DNA from: Allobrachymonas sp.
GTDB taxonomy: Bacteria; Pseudomonadota; Gammaproteobacteria; Burkholderiales; Burkholderiaceae_C
Assembly: GCA_018054915.1 (NCBI GenBank)
Contig: JAGPIR010000081.1
Location: 1-6,216 of the forward strand
Direction: 5' to 3'
DNA: 6,216 nucleotides
Shown: positions 5,514-6,216 of the stretch, in pieces
How positions within the stretch are numbered: position 1 is the first letter of the stretch
Layout of the letters: every line of letters begins with the position of its first letter
The notes under the pieces: generated by a model
What the model saw: the letters and a program-made list of their open reading frames with translations, nothing else
Told to the model about the DNA's origin: nothing
Database searches by the model: none
Position numbers and translations under genes: made by a program

Positions 5514-6216
5514 GGATATTCGTTTTCCGGGCCGCCGATGCCCAACCGCTCCATGCGGTAGCGGATTTGCCGCAGGTTCAGCCCCAGCAATCCGGCGGCG
5601 GCTGTGCGGTTGAATTGTGTGCGCTGCAACGCCCGCAGCAGCATGGCTTTTTCATGGGCATTGAGGAAAGCTTCCAGATCGCAGGGAAACTGCACTTCTT
5701 CGGCCTGGGTCGGGCGCATGGTGGTTTCAGGCCCCGCCGGGTGCATCACCGGTGGGCCTGATGACGGCTGCGTCAGGGCGGGAGTGGTGCGTTCCCAGGC
5801 GGCGCAGGATGCCGCCGGAGCTGCACGCACGTCGGGCGTATCCGGCAGCAGATTGGCGTCCAGGGTCTGGCCATTGCTCAGAGCCCAGCAACGGTGCAGG
5901 GTGTTTTCAAGTTCACGCACATTGCCCGGCAAGGGCAAATCCTGCAGGCGCTGCAGAAATTCTGGCGTCATCGCAGGAACGGCATGGCTGTCATCGGCGG
6001 TGATCTTGTGCAGAAGGGCTTGCGCCAGCGCCGGAATGTCTTCCCGGCGCTCACGCAGGGGGGGAACGTGCACGTCGATCACGTTGAGCCGGTAGAACAA
6101 ATCCTGGCGGAATTGCCCGGTTTGCACCATCTCGGCCAGGTTTCTGTGGGTGGCGCTGATGATGCGCACATCCACGGAAAATTCCTGCGCGGAGCCCAGC
6201 GGGCGCACCTGGCGCT
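5510..6216 (-). CDS. pilR: Sigma-54-dependent response regulator PilR, C-terminal part, 5'-truncated
   Basis: The frame enters from the right edge and ends at TGA 5512-5510. It covers the end of the AAA+ domain, a linker and the DNA-binding domain of an enhancer-binding protein acting with sigma-54 RNA polymerase. Visible in order are RPLGS...DVRIISATHRNL (about 6205-6137, the sensor I region), FRQDLFYRLNVIDVHVPPLRERREDI (about 6115-6035), LPGNVRELENTL (about 5932-5897, sensor II region), a Pro/Ala/Thr-rich linker of about 50 residues, and a Fis-type helix-turn-helix NRTAAAGLLGLNLRQIRYRM ending RLGI (5611-5537). The terminal domain and the adjoining ampD fit PilR, which activates pilin genes with the sensor PilS; the receiver domain and any pilS lie outside the window. 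GTG at 6208-6206 is not the start, since conserved residues continue before it. One oddity is Leu for the usual aromatic residue before PGN. Another NtrC-family regulator remains possible. Confidence 0.85.
   Translation of the reverse strand, partial: RQVRPLGSAQEFSVDVRIISATHRNLAEMVQTGQFRQDLFYRLNVIDVHVPPLRERREDIPALAQALLHKITADDSHAVPAMTPEFLQRLQDLPLPGNVRELENTLHRCWALSNGQTLDANLLPDTPDVRAAPAASCAAWERTTPALTQPSSGPPVMHPAGPETTMRPTQAEEVQFPCDLEAFLNAHEKAMLLRALQRTQFNRTAAAGLLGLNLRQIRYRMERLGIGGPENEYP

Noticed and set aside
6206..6208. GTG as the start of the sigma-54 regulator
   Set aside because: Upstream codons continue in frame (Arg-Gln) in the conserved sensor I context, and the AAA+ Walker motifs must lie further upstream, outside the window.

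Overview
The window reads as ordinary chromosome of a GC-rich betaproteobacterium, most likely Burkholderiales and probably near Comamonadaceae. This rests on recalled protein resemblance: the CoaBC C-terminus, a very large DUF349 protein, a lysine/alanine/proline-rich histone H1-like protein ending in a WPFPSGSRP-type tail, and a pilR-ampD pair. No mobile element, CRISPR array, tRNA or rRNA was seen.

Layout. On the plus strand are the 3' end of coaBC (coenzyme A synthesis, to 533), a 171-bp gap with a leader hairpin and a weak promoter candidate, and a 1007-codon DUF349 gene (705-3728). On the minus strand, read right to left, are the 3' part of a sigma-54 activator gene of PilR type (6216-5510), ampD (5513-4890, overlapping pilR by 4 nt), a 642-bp stretch without a convincing gene (4889-4248), and a histone H1-like gene (4247-3813). 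The DUF349 and histone genes converge on an 84-bp spacer holding an intrinsic terminator whose U-tract serves only the histone side.

How the genes relate. pilR and ampD look translationally coupled, joining type IV pilus regulation and peptidoglycan recycling in one transcript. The histone-like protein is probably a nucleoid-binding protein; it is built from 31-residue repeats encoded by near-identical 93-bp DNA repeats. The other genes are housekeeping neighbours with no evident shared pathway.

The part least explained by genes is 4248-4889. It holds a good sigma-70-type promoter candidate on the minus strand (TTGCAT, 17 bp, CATAAT). An 8-bp inverted repeat overlaps its -35, and the same octamer recurs in a hairpin with two mutually exclusive outer stems just before the histone gene. 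A regulated long leader, or a small RNA, upstream of the histone gene is the most interesting hypothesis here, but it rests on sequence pattern alone. I saw no clear sign of a wholly new system.
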